Shown in pieces: positions 50,308 to 51,512 of a DNA stretch of 51,512 nucleotides. The stretch's first letter is position 1, and each line of letters opens with the position of its first letter. The position numbers were made by a program, and so were the translations under genes. Source of the stretch: Verrucomicrobiales bacterium (GTDB lineage Bacteria > Verrucomicrobiota > Verrucomicrobiia > Verrucomicrobiales > DEV007); assembly GCA_028033615.1 (NCBI GenBank), contig JAOFDG010000006.1, positions 1-51,512 of the forward strand, read 5' to 3'. The notes below the pieces were generated by a model that was not told the origin of the DNA, ran no database searches, and worked only from the letters and a program-made list of their open reading frames with translations.

Positions 50308-51512
50308 TGCTCCGTAGAAAAGCACTTTCGGGACTGACACTAGGAGCTACTGCATCGTCCTTGAATGCTCGTTTTAATTCCTCTAAACCACCCAAGGAGC
50401 TTCATAGCGACATTATAATAATAGGGGGAGGATTAGGCGGATGCGCAGGTGCGCTAAGCGCTCTTAGGTCTGGGCTAAATGTAATACTAAGCGAAGAAAC
50501 TGATTGGCTAGGTGGACAATTAACATCTCAAGGAGTCCCACCCGACGAGCACAAATGGATAGAAAAATTTGGATGCACTAAAAGCTACAGACAACTACGT
50601 GACTCAGTAAGAGAATTTTATCGAAAGAACTATCCATTAACAAACACAGCAAAGAACAATATTCTTCTTAATCCTGGAAACGGTTCCGTATCAAGAATTT
50701 GTGCAGAACCGAAAGCCTATTTAAAATGCATTGAGAATCTATTTCAAAAATACTTAGCAACTAACCAACTAACTATTTTAAAAAACTCTATTCCCAAGTC
50801 TGCAGAATTAATACGAGATGAAATCAGGTGTATAAGCGTCGAAAACCAGAGAACCGGGAATATTAGCCTCCTAAGGGGTTCTTACTTTGTAGACTCTACT
50901 GAGCTTGGCGACCTTCTTGCAATCACTAAATGTGAACATGTGGTTGGGACCGAAGGTAAAAATGAGACTAACGAGTTACATATGCCTGAGAGGCAGTCCA
51001 GTAAAAATCAACAAGCCTTTACAATGTGCTTTGCAATCGAACACATGGCCGGTGAAAATCACACTATTGATAAACCTGATAGCTATAAATTTTGGAGGAA
51101 TTTTATACCGGAAATAACACCTCCTTGGCCAGGTCGACTCCTTGATTTTTCTTATACTCACCCACCGACAGGATTGAAGAAAGTTCTAGGATTTAATCCA
51201 TCAGGGCCTCACAAATCTGGCATAATAAATCTGTGGAAATACCGTCGTATAAGAGCCAAAGAAAACTTTACAAATCAAAGTAATTTACAAGATGTCAGCT
51301 TAATTAATTGGCCTCAAAACGACTACTTGCTCGGGAATCTAACAGGCGTCAGTCTAAAAGAACGCAAGTCACACATATACAAATCAAAGGAATTAAATTT
51401 GTCACTCCTGTATTGGTTACAGACAGAAGCCCCAAAAGGTGATGGAGGTACCGGATGGCCAGGACTAAGAATCAAGAAAGACATCTTTGGAACAAGCGAC
51501 GGAATGGCCAAA
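50307..51512 (+). CDS. FAD-dependent oxidoreductase, partial (runs off the window)
   Basis: 402 codons are open from ATG 50307 to the last base; no stop is reached, so the C-terminus is missing. A Tat-like signal (LRRKALSGLTLGATAS, residues 2-17) is followed by the dinucleotide-binding motif DIIIIGGGLGGCAGALSALR (35-54), an acidic end of strand 2 (ILSEETDWLGGQLTSQG, 60-76), and VDSTELGDLLAI in the second FAD region. This matches the FAD_oxidored family (PF12831) of secreted oxidoreductases abundant in Planctomycetes and Verrucomicrobia. Substrate unknown. It is coupled to the preceding lipoprotein. Confidence 0.88.
   Translation, partial: MLRRKALSGLTLGATASSLNARFNSSKPPKELHSDIIIIGGGLGGCAGALSALRSGLNVILSEETDWLGGQLTSQGVPPDEHKWIEKFGCTKSYRQLRDSVREFYRKNYPLTNTAKNNILLNPGNGSVSRICAEPKAYLKCIENLFQKYLATNQLTILKNSIPKSAELIRDEIRCISVENQRTGNISLLRGSYFVDSTELGDLLAITKCEHVVGTEGKNETNELHMPERQSSKNQQAFTMCFAIEHMAGENHTIDKPDSYKFWRNFIPEITPPWPGRLLDFSYTHPPTGLKKVLGFNPSGPHKSGIINLWKYRRIRAKENFTNQSNLQDVSLINWPQNDYLLGNLTGVSLKERKSHIYKSKELNLSLLYWLQTEAPKGDGGTGWPGLRIKKDIFGTSDGMAK

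Overview
The window looks like a chromosomal segment of a marine-type member of the Planctomycetes-Verrucomicrobia-Chlamydiae group, most likely a low-GC verrucomicrobium. This rests on a Gram-negative envelope gene set (LptE-like lipoprotein, Lnt, MreBCD, PBP2), an isoleucyl-tRNA synthetase with an unusual KMSKS region, and a block of secreted DUF1552, DUF1592-type, ThuA, PQQ-propeller and NHL proteins that is characteristic of Planctomycetes and Verrucomicrobia. The assignment is inference; there is no rRNA gene in the window.

Layout. 1-7.5 kb: a chimeric aminotransferase/BamD-like reading frame at the left edge, then lptE-like, rsmI, a 1154-residue secreted helical-repeat protein and an overlapping trypsin-like protease, facing a Na+/Ca2+ antiporter. 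7.5-12.5 kb: hrpB, two tandem tatA genes, argA, and a DNA-binding/receiver fusion regulator. 12.8-22.5 kb: a class V aminotransferase, a coiled-coil membrane protein, ileS, an aldo/keto reductase, and a three-gene run (sialidase-fold protein, zinc alcohol dehydrogenase, short-chain dehydrogenase) that suggests sugar breakdown. 22.5-37 kb: an ABC-F ATPase, hisD, an RlmI-like methyltransferase, a phosphosugar mutase, lnt, and the cell-shape cluster mreB-mreC-mreD-mrdA followed by rng.

37.2-51.5 kb is different in character. A tRNA-Leu with anticodon AAG is followed by a strikingly plant-like soluble acyl-ACP desaturase, then by a divergent block of exported proteins: metallophosphoesterase, cytochrome-type DUF1592 family protein and DUF1552 protein on the minus strand, and ThuA, PQQ propeller, NHL propeller and PhoD-like phosphatase on the plus strand. 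Single rows counted by eye give about 47% GC in the desaturase and about 62% in part of the DUF1592 gene, against about 32% in a row of the core region, so this part may be horizontally acquired, with the tRNA gene as a plausible boundary. Four exported proteins here carry twin-arginine-like signals, which links them to the tandem tatA genes. The window ends inside an FAD-dependent oxidoreductase gene that stays open to the last base.

I see no CRISPR array, prophage, transposase or rRNA. The best candidates for something new are the exported-enzyme block with its plant-like desaturase, the excisionase-HTH/receiver fusion, the A34 tRNA-Leu, and the non-canonical start of lnt.
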